From positions 620,001-684,000 of the forward strand of contig NW_027480468.1 of the NCBI RefSeq assembly GCF_051401765.1: a stretch of DNA of 64,000 bases. The letters are read 5' to 3'. Positions 23,346-36,555 of this stretch are shown piece after piece. The notes under the pieces were generated by a model. It saw only the letters and a list, made by a program, of their open reading frames with translations, did not search any database and was not told the DNA's origin. This stretch comes from Calliopsis andreniformis (lineage: Eukaryota > Arthropoda > Insecta > Hymenoptera > Andrenidae). Position numbers and translations under genes: made by a program. Position 1 is the stretch's first letter. Every line of letters begins with the position of its first letter.

Positions 23346-24264
23346 AATCCTCAATCTTCAATCCTCAATCCTCAACACTCAGTCCCCAGCCCTCAATCTT
23401 CAACCCTCAATACTCAATATTCAATCCTCTATCCTCAATCCTCGATCCTCAATCCTCAATCCTCAATCGTCAATCTCCAATCCTGAATACTCAATCTTCA
23501 ATCCTGAATCCTCAATACTCAATCCTCAACCCTCATTCTTAAATCATCAATACCCAATCCTCAATCTTCAATCCTCAATCCTCAATCCTGAATTCTCAAT
23601 CCTCAATCCTCAGTCCTCAGTCCTCAAACCTCAATCCTCAACCCTCAGCCCTCATCCTCAATCCTCAATCCTCAATCTTCAATCCTCAATCTTCAATCCT
23701 CAATACTCAAGCTTCAATCCTCAATCCTCAATGCTCAATCCTCAATCCTCAATCCTCAATCGTCAGTCGTCAATCCTCAATACTCAATCTTCAATCCTCA
23801 ATCCTCAATCCTCAATCCTCAATCCTCAATTTTCAATCCTCAATAACCAATCCTCAATCTTCAATCCTCAATACTCAATCCTCAATTCTCGATCCACAAT
23901 CCTCAATCCTCAATCGTCAATTCTCGATCCTCAATCCTCAGTCCTCAGTCCTCAATAAACAATCTTCAATCCTCAATCCTCAATCCTCAATCCTCAATCC
24001 CCATTCTTCAATCCTCAATACCCAATACTCAATCTTCAATCCTCAATCCTCAATCCTCATTTCTCAATCCTCAACCCTCAGTACTCAGTCCTCAAACCTC
24101 AATCCTCAACCCTCAGCCCTCATCGTCAATCTCAATCCTCAATCCTCAATCCTCAATCCTCAATATTCAATCCTCAATACTCAATCTTCAAACCTCAATC
24201 CTCAGTCCTCAAACCTCAATTCTTAATCATCAATCCTGAATCCTCAATCTTCGGCCCTCAGTCC

Positions 24265-24406
24265 TCAACAATCAGTTGTCAACCCTCAGTACTCAATAGT
24301 ATATCCTCAATTCACAGTTTTCAATACTCAATACTCAATCTGCAATCATCAAACCTCTATCCACAAACATCAATTCACATCACTCAACCCTCAACACTCT
24401 GTCCCC
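24265..24406. repeat. Module II, subtype IIb
   Basis: Reads CAGTTGTCAACCC, CAATTCACATCAC and GTCCCCAATATTC, in contrast to CAGTTCTCAACGC, CAATTCTCATCAC and CCCCAACTTTC of IIa. Always found 1,061 bp after a module Ic. Confidence 0.87.
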
Positions 24407-25147
24407 AATATTCAGTCCTCAATCCTCAATCCTCAATCCTCAATCATCAATCTACAATCCTCAATACTCCATTTTCAATCCTCAGTCCTCAATACTCAAT
24501 CTTCAATCCTCATTCTTCAATCCTCAATACCCAATCCTCAATCTTTAATCCTCAATCCTCAATTCTCAATACTGAATCCTCAATCGTCAATTTTCAAACC
24601 TCATTCTTCAATCCTCAATACCCAATACTCAATCTTCAATCCTCAATCCTCAATCCTGGACCCTCAATCCTCAATCCTCATTCGTCAATCTCCAATCCTG
24701 AATACTCAATCCTCAATCCTCAATCCTCAATCCTCATCCTTCAATCCTCAATACCCAATCCTCAATCTTCAATCCTCAATCCTCAATCCTGAATTCTCAA
24801 TCCTCAATCCTCAGTCCTCAGTCCTCAAACCTCAATCCTCAACCCTCAGCCCTCACCCTCAATCCTCAATCCTCAATCCTCAATCCTCAATCCTCAATCT
24901 TCAATCCTCAGTACTCAAACTTCAATCCTCAATCCTCAATACGCAATCCTCAATCCTCAATCCTCAATCGTCAGTCTTCAATCCTCAATACTGAATCTTC
25001 AATCCTCAATCCTCAATCCTCAATCCTCAATCCTCGATCTTCAATACTCAATACCCAATCCTCAATCTTCAATCCTCAATCCTCAATCCTCAACTCTCGA
25101 TTCTCAATCCTCAATCCTCAATCCTCAATTCCCAATCCTCAATCCTC

Positions 25148-26559
25148 AGCCCTCAGTCCTCAATACACAATCTTCAATCCTCAATCCTCAATCCTCAATC
25201 CTCAATCCTCATTCTTCAATCCTCAATCCTCAATCCTCAATGCTCAATCTTCAATCCTCAATACTCAAACTTCAATCCTCAATCCTCAATACGCAATCCT
25301 CAATCCTCAATCCTCAATAATCAATAGTCAGTCTACAATCCTCAATACTCAATCTTCAACACTCAATCCTCAATCCTCAATCCTCAATCCTCGATCTTCA
25401 GTCCTCAATACCCAATCCTCAATCTTCAATCCTCAATCCTCAATCCTCAACACTCGATCCTCAATCCTCAATCCTCAATCCTCAATTCTCAATCCTCAAT
25501 ACTCAGTCCTCAGTCCTCAATACACAATCTTCAATACTCAATCCTCAATCCTCAATCCTCAATCCTCATTCTTCAATCCTCAATACCCAATCCTCAATCT
25601 TCAATCCTCAATCCTCAATGCTCAATTCTCAACCCTCAATCCTCAGTCCTCAGTCCTCAAACCTCAATCCTCAATCCTCAATCCTCAATCCTCAATCTTC
25701 AATCCTCAACACTCAAACTTCAGTCGTCAATCCTCAATACTCAATCCTCAATCCTCAGTCGACAGTCTTCAATCCTCAATACTCAATCTTCAATCCTCAA
25801 TCCTCAATCCTCAATCCTCAATCCTCAATGCTCAATCCTCAATCCTCAATCCTCAATCCTCAGTCCTCAATCGTCAGTCTTCATTCCTCAATGCTCAATC
25901 TTCAATCCTCAATCCTCAATCCTCAATCCTCAGTCCTCAGTCCTCAAACCTCAATCCTCAGCCCTCAGCGCTCATCCACAATCCTCAATCCTCAATCTTC
26001 AATCCACAATCGTCAATCCTCATTCTTCAATCCTCAATACCCAATCCTCAATCTTCAATCCTCAATCCTCAATGCTCAATTCTCAACCCTCAATCCTCAG
26101 TTCTCAGTCCTCAATCCTCAATCCTCAATCCTCAGTTCTCAGTCCTCAAACCTCAATCCTCAATCCTCAATCCTCAATCCTCAATCCTCAATCCTCAATC
26201 CTCAATCCTCAATCCTCAATCCTCAGTCCTCAATCGTCAGTCTTCATTCCTCAATGCTCAATCTTCAATCCTCAATCCTCAATCCTCAATCCTCAGCCCT
26301 CAGTCCTCAGACCTCAATCCTCAGCCCTCAGCGCTCATCCACAATCCTCAGTCCTCAATCTTCAATCCACAATCGTCAATTCTCAATCCTCAATCCTCAA
26401 TCCTCAGACCTCAAACATCAATACTCAACCCTCAGCCCTCGTCCTCAATGCACAACCCTCAATCCTCAATCCTCAATCTTCAATCATCAATATTCATTCT
26501 TCAATCCTCAATCCTCAATCCTCAATCCTCAATCGTCAACCGTCAATGTTCAATCCGCA
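25148..26559. repeat. Array segment between the two 4,184-bp copies
   Basis: The first ~80 bp still match the copy at 37,29x. Then come phrase D (25,316), a CAATGCTCAATTC phrase (25,618 and again 26,072) and two CAGCGCTCATCC phrases (near 25,967 and 26,330). The right part resembles 15,260-15,740 and leads up to the GTCAACCGTC phrase just before the next family B copy. No gene is seen. Confidence 0.65.
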
Positions 26560-27387
26560 ATACCCAATCCTCAATCTTCAATCCTCAATCCTCAATCCTC
26601 AACTCTCGATTCTCAATCCTCAATCCTCAATCCTCAATTCCCAATCCTCAATCCTCAGCCCTCAGTCCTCAATACACAATCTTCAATCCTCAATCCTCAA
26701 TCCTCAATCCTCAATCCTCATACTTCAATCCTCAGTACCCAATCCTCAATCTTCAATCCTCAATCCGCAATGCTCAATTCTCAACCCTCAATCCTCAGTT
26801 CTCAGTCCTCAAACCTCAATCCTCAATCCTCAATCCTCAACCCCCAATCTTCAACCCTCAACACTCAAACATCAATCGTCAATCCTCAATACTCAATCCT
26901 CAATCCTCAATCCTCAATCGACAGTCTTCAATCCTCAATACTCAATCTTCAATCCTCAATCCTCAATCCTCAATCGTCAATCCTCAATCCTCAATCCTCA
27001 ATCCTCAATCCTCAATCCTCAGTCCTCAATCGTCAGTCTTCATTCCTCAATGCTCAATCTTCAATCCTCAATCCTCAATCCTCAATCCTCAGTCCTCAGT
27101 CCTCAAACATCAATCCTCAACACTCAGCCCTCATCCTGAATCCTCAATCCTAAATCTTCAATCCACAATCCTCAATTCTCAATCCTCAATCCTCAATCCT
27201 CAGACCTCAAACATCAATACTCAACCCTCAGTCCTCGTCCGCAATGCACAACCCTCAATCCTCAATCCTCAATCTTCAATCATCAATATTCATTCTTCAA
27301 TCCTCAATCCTCAATCCTCAATCCTCAGCCCGCAAACCTCAATCCTGAATCCTCAATCCTGAATCCTCAATCTTCAGCCCCCAGTCC

Positions 27388-27529
27388 TCAACAATCAGTT
27401 GTCAATCCTCAATCCTCAATAGAATATCATCAATTCAGAGCTTTCAATACTCAATACTCAACCTGCTATCTTCAAATCTCTATCCGCAAACATCAATTCT
27501 CATCACTCAACCCTCAACAGTCAGTCCCC
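27388..27529. repeat. Module I, subtype Ic
   Basis: Image of 23,204 at +4,184 with the same three diagnostic changes and the same CAGCCCCCAG lead-in. Confidence 0.87.
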
Positions 27530-28448
27530 AATCCTCAATCTTCAATCCTCAATCCTCAACACTCAGTCCCCAGCCCTCAATCTTCAACCCTCAATACTCA
27601 ATATTCAATCCTCTATCCTCAATCCTCGATCCTCAATCCTCAATCCTCAATCGTCAATCTCCAATCCTGAATACTCAATCTTCAATCCTGAATCCTCAAT
27701 ACTCAATCCTCAACCCTCATTCTTAAATCATCAATACCCAATCCTCAATCTTCAATCCTCAATCCTCAATCCTGAATTCTCAATCCTCAATCCTCAGTCC
27801 TCAGTCCTCAAACCTCAATCCTCAACCCTCAGCCCTCATCCTCAATCCTCAATCCTCAATCTTCAATCCTCAATCTTCAATCCTCAATACTCAAGCTTCA
27901 ATCCTCAATCCTCAATGCTCAATCCTCAATCCTCAATCCTCAATCGTCAGTCGTCAATCCTCAATACTCAATCTTCAATCCTCAATCCTCAATCCTCAAT
28001 CCTCAATCCTCAATTTTCAATCCTCAATAACCAATCCTCAATCTTCAATCCTCAATACTCAATCCTCAATTCTCGATCCACAATCCTCAATCCTCAATCG
28101 TCAATTCTCGATCCTCAATCCTCAGTCCTCAGTCCTCAATAAACAATCTTCAATCCTCAATCCTCAATCCTCAATCCTCAATCCCCATTCTTCAATCCTC
28201 AATACCCAATACTCAATCTTCAATCCTCAATCCTCAATCCTCATTTCTCAATCCTCAACCCTCAGTACTCAGTCCTCAAACCTCAATCCTCAACCCTCAG
28301 CCCTCATCGTCAATCTCAATCCTCAATCCTCAATCCTCAATCCTCAATATTCAATCCTCAATACTCAATCTTCAAACCTCAATCCTCAGTCCTCAAACCT
28401 CAATTCTTAATCATCAATCCTGAATCCTCAATCTTCGGCCCTCAGTCC

Positions 28449-28590
28449 TCAACAATCAGTTGTCAACCCTCAGTACTCAATAGTATATCCTCAATTCACA
28501 GTTTTCAATACTCAATACTCAATCTGCAATCATCAAACCTCTATCCACAAACATCAATTCACATCACTCAACCCTCAACACTCTGTCCCC
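28449..28590. repeat. Module II, subtype IIb
   Basis: Image of 24,265 at +4,184; 1,061 bp after its module I. Confidence 0.87.
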
Positions 28591-29880
28591 AATATTCAGT
28601 CCTCAATCCTCAATCCTCAATCCTCAATCATCAATCTACAATCCTCAATACTCCATTTTCAATCCTCAGTCCTCAATACTCAATCTTCAATCCTCATTCT
28701 TCAATCCTCAATACCCAATCCTCAATCTTTAATCCTCAATCCTCAATTCTCAATACTGAATCCTCAATCGTCAATTTTCAAACCTCATTCTTCAATCCTC
28801 AATACCCAATACTCAATCTTCAATCCTCAATCCTCAATCCTGGACCCTCAATCCTCAATCCTCATTCGTCAATCTCCAATCCTGAATACTCAATCCTCAA
28901 TCCTCAATCCTCAATCCTCATCCTTCAATCCTCAATACCCAATCCTCAATCTTCAATCCTCAATCCTCAATCCTGAATTCTCAATCCTCAATCCTCAGTC
29001 CTCAGTCCTCAAACCTCAATCCTCAACCCTCAGCCCTCACCCTCAATCCTCAATCCTCAATCCTCAATCCTCAATCTTCAATCCTCAGTACTCAAACTTC
29101 AATCCTCAATCCTCAATACGCAATCCTCAATCCTCAATCCTCAATCGTCAGTCTTCAATCCTCAATACTGAATCTTCAATCCTCAATCCTCAATCCTCAA
29201 TCCTCAATCCTCGATCTTCAATACTCAATACCCAATCCTCAATCTTCAATCCTCAATCCTCAATCCTCAACTCTCGATTCTCAATCCTCAATCCTCAATC
29301 CTCAATTCCCAATCCTCAATCCTCAATCCTCAGTTCTCAGTCCTCAAACCTCAATCCTCAATCCTCAATCCTCAATCCTCAATCCTCAATCCTCAATCCT
29401 CAATCCTCAATCCTCAATCCTCAGTCCTCAATCGTCAGTCTTCATTCCTCAATGCTCAATCTTCAATCCTCAATCCTCAATCCTCAATCCTCAGCCCTCA
29501 GTCCTCAGACCTCAATCCTCAGCCCTCAGCGCTCATCCACAATCCTCAGTCCTCAATCTTCAATCCACAATCGTCAATTCTCAATCCTCAATCCTCAATC
29601 CTCAGACCTCAAACATCAATACTCAACCCTCAGCCCTCGTCCTCAATGCACAACCCTCAATCCTCAATCCTCAATCTTCAATCATCAATATTCATTCTTC
29701 AATCCTCAATCCTCAATCCTCAATCCTCAATCGTCAACCGTCAATGTTCAATCCGCAATACCCAATCCTCAATCTTCAATCCTCAATCCTCAATCCTCAA
29801 TCCTCAATCCTCAATCCTCAGCCCGCAAACCTCAATCCTGAATCCTCAATCCTGAATCCTCAATCTTCAGCCCTCAGTCC

Positions 29881-30022
29881 TCAACAATCAGTTGTCAATC
29901 CTCAATCCTCAATAGAATATCATCAATTCACAGCTTTCAATACTCAATACTCAACCTGCTATCTTCAAATCTCTATCCACAAACATCAATTCTCATCACT
30001 CAACCCTCAACACTCAGTCCCC
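29881..30022. repeat. Module I, subtype Ia
   Basis: Reads the same as the copies at 9831 and 15,872 despite being 14-20 kb away. Confidence 0.87.
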
Positions 30023-31670
30023 AATCCTCAATCTTCAATCCTCAATCCTCAACACTCAGTCCCCAACCCTCAATCTTCAACCCTCAATACTCAATATTCA
30101 ATCCTCTATCCTCAATCCTCGATCCTCAATCCTCAATCCTCAATCGTCAATCTCCAATCCTGAATACTCAATCTTCAATCCTGAATCCTCAATACTCAAT
30201 CCTCAATCCTCATTCTCAGATCCTCAATACCCAATCCTCAATCTTCAATCCTCAATCCTCAATCCTGAATTCTCAATCCTCAATCCTCAGTCCTCAGTCC
30301 TCAAACCTCAATCCTCAACCCTCAGCCCTCATCCTCAATCCTCAATCCTCATCCTTCAATCCTCAATACCCAATCCTCAATCTTCAATCCTCAATCCTCA
30401 ATCCTGAATTCTCAATCCTCAATCCTCAGTCCTCATTTCTCAAAACCTCAATCCTCAACCCTCAGCCCTCATCCTCAATCCTCAATCCTCAATCCTCAAT
30501 GCTCAATCTTCAATCCTCAATACTCAAACTTCAATCCGCAATCCTCAATACGCAATCCTCAATCCTCAATCCTCAATAATCAATAGTCAGTCTACAATCC
30601 TCAATACTCAATCTTCAACACTCAATCCTCAATCCTCAATCCTCAATCCTCGATCTTCAGTCCTCAATACCCAATCCTCAAACTTCAATCCTCAATCCTC
30701 AATCCTCAACACTCGATGCTCAATCCTCAATCCTCAATCCTCAATTCTCAATCCTCAATCCTCAGTCCTCAGTCCTCAATACACAATCTTCAATACTCAA
30801 TCCTCAATCCTCAATCCTAAAACCTCATTCTTCAATCCTCAATACCGAATCCTCAATCTTCAATCCTCAATCCTCAATCCTCAATTCTCAGTACTCAATC
30901 TTCAATCATCAATATTCAATCTTCAATCCTCAATCCTCAGTCCTCGATCCTCAATCCTCAATCCTCAATCGTCAATCTCCAATCCTGAATACTCAATCCT
31001 CAATCCTCAATCCTCAATCCTCATCCTTCAATCCTCAATACCCAATCCTCAGTCTTCAATCCTCAATCCTCAATCCTCAATCTTCAATCCTCAATCTTCA
31101 ATCCTCGATACTCAGGCTTCAATCCTCAATACTCAATGCTCAATCCTCAATCCTCAATCCTCAATCGTCAGTCGTCAATCCTCAATACTCAATCTTCAAT
31201 CCTCAATCCTCAATCCTCAATCCTCAATCCTCAATTTTCAATCCTCAATAACCAATCCTCAATCTTCAATCCTCAATCCTCAATCCACAATTCTCGATCT
31301 TCAATCCTCAATCCTCAATCGTCAATTCTCGATCCTCAATCCTCAGTCCTCAGTCCTCAATAAACAATCTTCAATCCTCAATCCTCAATCCTCAATCCTC
31401 AATCCTCATTCTTCAATCCTCAATACCCAATACTCAATCTTCAATCCTCAATCCTCAATCCTCAATTCTCAATCCTCAACCCTCAGTACTCAGTCCTCAA
31501 ACCTCAATCCTCAACCCTCAGCCCTCATCGTCAATCCTCAATCCACAATCCTCAATCCTCAATCCTCAATATTCAATCCTCAATACTCAATCTTCAATCC
31601 TCAATGCTCAGTCCTCAAACCTCAATTCTGAATCATCAATCCTGAATCCTCAATCTTCGGCCCTCAGCCC

Positions 31671-31812
31671 TCAACAATCAGTTCTCAACGCTCAGTACTC
31701 AATAGTATATCCTCAATTCACAGTTTTCAATACTCAATACTCAATCTGCAATCATCAAACCTCTATCCACAAACATCAATTCTCATCACTCAACCCTCAA
31801 CACTCTGTCCCC
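31671..31812. repeat. Module II, subtype IIa
   Basis: 1,790 bp after its module I. The lead-in reads CGGCCCTCAGCCC, a change not seen at the other IIa copies. It is the last IIa copy in the window. Confidence 0.87.
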
Positions 31813-32089
31813 AACTTTCAGTCCTCAATCCTCAATCCTCAATCCTCAATCGTCAATCTACAATCCTCAATACTCCATCTTCAATCCTCAGTCCTCAATA
31901 CTCAATCCTCAATCCTCATTCTTCAATCCTCAATACCCAATACTCAATCTTCAATCCTCAATTCTCAATTCTCAACTCTGAATCCTCAATCCTCAATCCT
32001 CAATCCTCAATTCTCAATCCTCAATCCTCAGTCCTCAGTCCTCAATACACAATCTTCAATCCTCAATCCTCAATCCTCAATCCTCAATC

Positions 32090-32507
32090 CTCACACTTCA
32101 ATCCTCAATACCCAATCCTCAATCTTCAATCCCCAATCCTCAATCCTCAATCCTCAATCCTCATTCTTCAATCCTCAATACCCAATCTTCAATCTTCAAT
32201 CATCAATCCTCAATCCTCAATTCTCAATCCTCAATCCTAAGTCCTTAGTCCTCAAACCTCAATCCTCAACCCTCAGCCCTCATCCTCAATCCTCAATCCT
32301 CACACTTCAATCCTCAATACCCAATCCTCAATCTTCAATCCCCAATCCTCAATCCTCAATCCTCAATCGTCATTCTTCAATCCTCAATACCCAATCTTCA
32401 ATCTTCAATCATCAATCCTCAATCCTCAATTCTCAATCCTCAATCCTAAGTCCTCAGTCCTCAAACCTCAATCCTCAACCCTCAGCCCTCATCCTCAATC
32501 CTCAATC
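32090..32507. repeat. 209-bp tandem duplication (two units)
   Basis: CTCACACTTC at 32,090 and 32,299. It is the third place with this doubling, inherited through the long-range duplication. CCTTAGTCC near 32,242 distinguishes the first unit. Confidence 0.87.
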
Positions 32508-33042
32508 CTCAATCTTCAATCCTCAATCCTCAATCCTCAATACTCAATCTTCAATCTTCAATCCTCAGTCCTCAAACCTCAATTCTGAATCCTCAATCCT
32601 GAATCCTTAACCTTCAATGCTCAATCCCCAATCCTGAATCTTCAATACTCAATCCTCAATCCTCAATCCTCAATCCTCAATCTTCAATCCTCGATCCTCA
32701 ATCCTCAATCCTCAGTCCCAAATACTCAATCTTCAATCCATAATCCTCAACCCTCAATCTTCGATACTCAATACTCAATCTTCAATCCTCAATCCTCAAT
32801 CCTCAATCCTCAATCCTCAATCTTCAATCCTCAATACTCAATCTGCAATCCTCAATCCTCAATCCTCAATCCTCAATCCTCATTCTTCAGTCCTCAATAC
32901 CGAATCCTCAATCTTCAATCCTCAATCCTCAATCCTCAATTCTCAGTACTCAATGTTCAATCATCAATATTCAATCTTCAATCCTCAATTTCTCAATCCT
33001 CAACCCTCAATCGTCAGCCCTCAATGTTCAATCCGCAATAAC
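32445..33042. repeat. Block C (598 bp), copy 6
   Basis: Delimiters again 598 bp apart. It has CAATTTCTC near 32,985 rather than the TTTCGC of copies 4 and 5, so the TTTCGC change arose in, or was confined to, the 2,168-bp pair. Confidence 0.85.
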
Positions 33043-33375
33043 TAATCCACAATCTTCAATCCTCAATCCTCAATCCTCAATCCTCAATCCTCAATCCTCA
33101 GCCCTCAAACCTCAATCCTGAATCCTCAATCCTGAATTCTCAATCCTCAATCCTCAGTCCTCAGTCCTCAAACCTCAATCCTCAACCCTCAGCCCTCACC
33201 CTCAATCCTCAATCCTCAATCCTCAATCCTCAATCTTCAATCCTCAATACTCAAACTTCAATCCTCAATCCTCAATACGCAATCCTCAATCCTCAATCCT
33301 CAATCGTCTGTCTTCAATCCTCAATACTCAATCTTCAATCCTCAGTCCTCAATCCTCAATCCTCAATCCTCGATC

Positions 33376-33809
33376 TTCAATACTCAATACCCAATCCTCA
33401 ATCTTCAATCCTCAATCCTCAATCCTCAACTCTCGATTCTCAATCCTCAATCCTCAATCCTCAATTCTCAATCCTCAATCCTCAGTCCTCAGTCCTCAAT
33501 ACAAAATCTTCAATCCTCAATCCTCAATCCCCAATCCTCAATCCTCATTCTTCAGTCCTCAATACCCAATCCTCAATATTCAATCCTCAATCCTCAATGC
33601 TCAATTCTCAACCCTCAATCCTCAGTTCTCAGTCCTCAAACCTCAATCCTCAATCCTCAGTTCTCAGTCCTCAAACCTCAATCCTCAATCCTCAATCCTC
33701 AATCCTCAATCCTCAATCCTCAATCCTCAATCCTCAATCCTCAATCCTCAGTCCTCAATCGTCAGTCTTCATTCCTCAATGCTCAATCTTCAATCCTCAA
33801 TCCTCAATC
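33376..33809. repeat. 434-bp segment specific to the right copy of the long block
   Basis: The offset to the 21-25 kb block changes from 11,750 to 12,184 across this stretch, so 434 bp are present here and absent there. It carries a CAATGCTCAATTC phrase (33,597), two CAGTTCTCAGTCC phrases and long runs of pure consensus units. It resembles 8,880-9,040. Confidence 0.75.
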
Positions 33810-34165
33810 CTCAATCCTCAGTCCTCAGTCCTCAAACCTCAATCCTCAGCCCTCAGCGCTCATCCACAATCCTCAATCCTCAATCTTCAATCCACAATCG
33901 TCAATTCTCAATCCTCAATCCTCAATCCTCAGACCTCAAACATCAATACTCAACCCTCAGTACTCGTTCTCAATGCACAACCCTCAATCCTCAATCCTCA
34001 ATCTTCAATCATCAATATTCATTCTTCAACCCTCAATCCTCAATCCTCAATCCTCAATCCTCAAACGTCAATGTTCAATCCGCAATACCCAATCCTCAAT
34101 CTTCAATCCTCAATCCTCAATCCTCAATCCTCAATCCTGAATCCTCAATCTTCAGCCCTCAGTCC

Positions 34166-34298
34166 TCAACAATCAGTTGTCAATCCTCAATCCTCAATAG
34201 AATATCATCAATTCACAGCTTTCAATACTCAATACTCAACCTGCTATCTTCAAATCTCTATCCACAAACATCAATCCTCATCACTCAACCCTCAACAC
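34166..34298. repeat. Module I, subtype Ib (3' truncated)
   Basis: Same truncation and same CAATCCTCATCAC change as the copy at 21,982, at offset 12,184. Confidence 0.85.
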
Positions 34299-35352
34299 TC
34301 AATCCTGAATTCTCAATCCTCAATCCCCAGTCCTCAGTCCTCAAACCTCAATCCTCAACCCTCAGCCCTCACCCTCAATCCTCAATCCTCAATCCTCAAT
34401 CCTCAATCTTCAATCCTCAATACTCAAACTTCAATCCTCAATCCTCAATACGCAATCCTCAATCCTCAATCGTCAGTCTTCAATCCCCAATACTCAATCT
34501 TCAATCCTCAATCCTCAATCCTCAATCCTCAATCCTCGATCTTCTATACTCAATACCCAATCCTCAATCTTCAATCCTCAATCCTCAATCCTCAACTCTC
34601 GATTCTCAATCCTCAATCCTCAATCCTCAATTCCCAATCCTCAATCCTCAGCCCTCAGTCCTCAATACACAATCTTCAATCCTCAATCCTCAATCCTCAA
34701 TCCTCAATCCTCATACTTCAATCCTCAATACCCAATCCTCAATCTTCAATCCTCAATCCGCAATGCTCAATTCTCAACCCTCAATCCTCAGTTCTCAGTC
34801 CTCAAACCTCAATCCTCAATCCTCAATCCTCAACCCCCAATCTTCAACCCTCAACACTCAAACATCAATCGTCAATCCTCAATACTCAATCCTCAACCCT
34901 CAATCCTCAATCGACAGTCTTCAATCCTCAATACTCAATCTTCAATCCTCAATCCTCAATCCTCAATCGTCAATCCTCAATCCTCAATCCTCAATCCTCA
35001 ATCCTCAATCCTCAGTCCTCAATCGTCAGTCTTCATTCCTCAATGCTCAATCTTCAATCCTCAATCCTCAATCCTCAATCCTCAGTCCTCAGTCCTCAAA
35101 CATCAATCCTCAACACTCAGCCCTCATCCTCAATCCTCAATCCTAAATCTTCAATCCACAATCCTCAATTCTCAATCCTCAATCCTCAATCCTCAGACCT
35201 CAAACATCAATACTCAACCCTCAGTCCTCGTCCTCAATGCACAACCCTCAATCCTCAATCCTCAATCCTCAATCCTCAATCCTCAATCCTCAGCCCGCAA
35301 ACCTCAATCCTGAATCCTCAATCCTGAATCCTCAATCTTCAGCCCTCAGTCC

Positions 35353-35494
35353 TCAACAATCAGTTGTCAATCCTCAATCCTCAATAGAATATCATCAATT
35401 CAGAGCTTTCAATACTCAATACTCAACCTGCTATCTTCAAATCTCTATCCGCAAACATCAATTCTCATCACTCAACCCTCAACAGTCAGTCCCC
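35353..35494. repeat. Module I, subtype Ic
   Basis: Carries the CAGAGC, CCGCAAAC and CAACAGTC diagnostics, and a CAGCCCTCAG lead-in instead of the CAGCCCCCAG of the 23-kb and 27-kb copies. Confidence 0.87.
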
Positions 35495-36413
35495 AATCCT
35501 CAATCTTCAATCCTCAATCCTCAACACTCAGTCCCCAACCCTCAATCTTCAACCCTCAATACTCAATATTCAATCCTCTATCCTCAATCCTCGATCCTCA
35601 ATCCTCAATCCTCAATCGTCAATCTCCAATCCTGAATACTCAATCTTCAATCCTGAATCCTCAATACTCAATCCTCAATCCTCATTCTTAAATCATCAAT
35701 ACCCAATCCTCAATCTTCAATCCTCAATCCTCAATCCTGAATTCTCAATCCTCAATCCTCAGTCCTCAGTCCTCAAACCTCAATCCTCAACCCTCAGCCC
35801 TCATCCTCAATCCTCAATCCTCAATCTTCAATCCTCAATCTTCAATCCTCAATACTCAAGCTTCAATCCTCAATCCTCAATGCTCAATCCTCAATCCTCA
35901 ATCCTCAATCGTCAGTCGTCAATCCTCAATACTCAATCTTCAATCCTCAATCCTCAATCCTCAATCCTCAATCCTCAATTTTCAATCCTCAATAACCAAT
36001 CCTCAATCTTCAATCCTCAATACTCAATCCTCAATTCTCGATCCTCAATCCTCAATCCTCAATCGTCAATTCTCGATCCTCAATCCTCAGTCCTCAGTCC
36101 TCAATAAACAATCTTCAATCCTCAATCCTCAATCCTCAATCCTCAATCCCCATTCTTCAATCCTCAATACCCAATACTCAATCTTCAATCCTCAATCCTC
36201 AATCCTCATTTCTCAATCCTCAACCCTCAGTACTCAGTCCTCAAACATCAATCCTCAACCCTCAGCCCTCATCGTCAATCTCAATCCTCAATCCTCAATC
36301 CTCAATTCTCAATATTCAATCCTCAATACTCAATCTTCAATCCTCAATCCTCAGTCCTCAAACCTCAATTCTTAATCATCAATCCTGAATCCTCAATCTT
36401 CGGCCCTCAGTCC

Positions 36414-36555
36414 TCAACAATCAGTTGTCAACCCTCAGTACTCAATAGTATATCCTCAATTCACAGTTTTCAATACTCAATACTCAATCTGCAATCATCA
36501 AACCTCTATCCACAAACATCAATTCACATCACTCAACCCTCAACACTCTGTCCCC
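36414..36555. repeat. Module II, subtype IIb
   Basis: 1,061 bp after the module I at 35,353, with CAATTCACATCAC. Confidence 0.87.

Larger units (their letters stand above)
22376..25147. repeat. HOR family B, copy 1 (4,184-bp offset pair)
   Basis: Anchors AACTCTCGAT (22,417), module I (23,204), HindIII motif (23,709) and module II (24,265) recur at +4,184; near the right end the offset falls to 4,177 after loss of one heptamer around 29,060. Modules I and II are 1,061 bp apart. A CATCGTCAATCTC phrase near 24,122 contains a 6-base unit characteristic of this family. Confidence 0.87.
26560..29324. repeat. HOR family B, copy 2 (4,184-bp offset pair)
   Basis: Near-identical to copy 1. The left junction is sharp: before about 26,560 the sequence is a GTTCAATCCGCAATACCC phrase, after it the copy-1 sequence, joined inside the shared words TACCCAATCC. 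The right end is followed by family A copy 3. Confidence 0.87.
29380..31985. repeat. HOR family A, copy 3
   Basis: Matches copy 1 at +20,050 and copy 2 at +14,009. Just after 31,980 it lacks 91 bp (thirteen heptamers) present at 17,970-18,060. The HindIII motif is lost here: the unit at 31,111 reads CTCAGGCTTC. It also has CATTTCTCAAAACC near 30,433 where other copies read CAGTCCTCAAAACC. Confidence 0.87.
31986..33375. repeat. Copy of 20,236-21,625 (offset 11,750)
   Basis: Anchors at 20,861, 21,283 (CCGCAATAAC) and 21,555 (CGTCTG) recur at exactly +11,750. This part of the ~10-kb block has the E phrase, module II and block C only once, whereas the other copy has them twice through the 2,168-bp tandem duplication. 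Confidence 0.85.

Noticed and set aside
25618..27362. Three overlapping + strand open frames of 304-511 codons, suggestive of a repetitive surface or structural protein
   Set aside because: All three frames are open with the same heptapeptide, which a genuine repeat protein would not show. They contain no signal peptide, anchor or non-repeat domain.
33597..35327. 576-codon open frame overlapping a 455-codon frame (33,779-35,146)
   Set aside because: Two long frames over the same bases with near-identical low-complexity peptides show that openness is a property of the repeat. The ends are set by chance stop-creating variants such as TGAATCC and CCTAAG.
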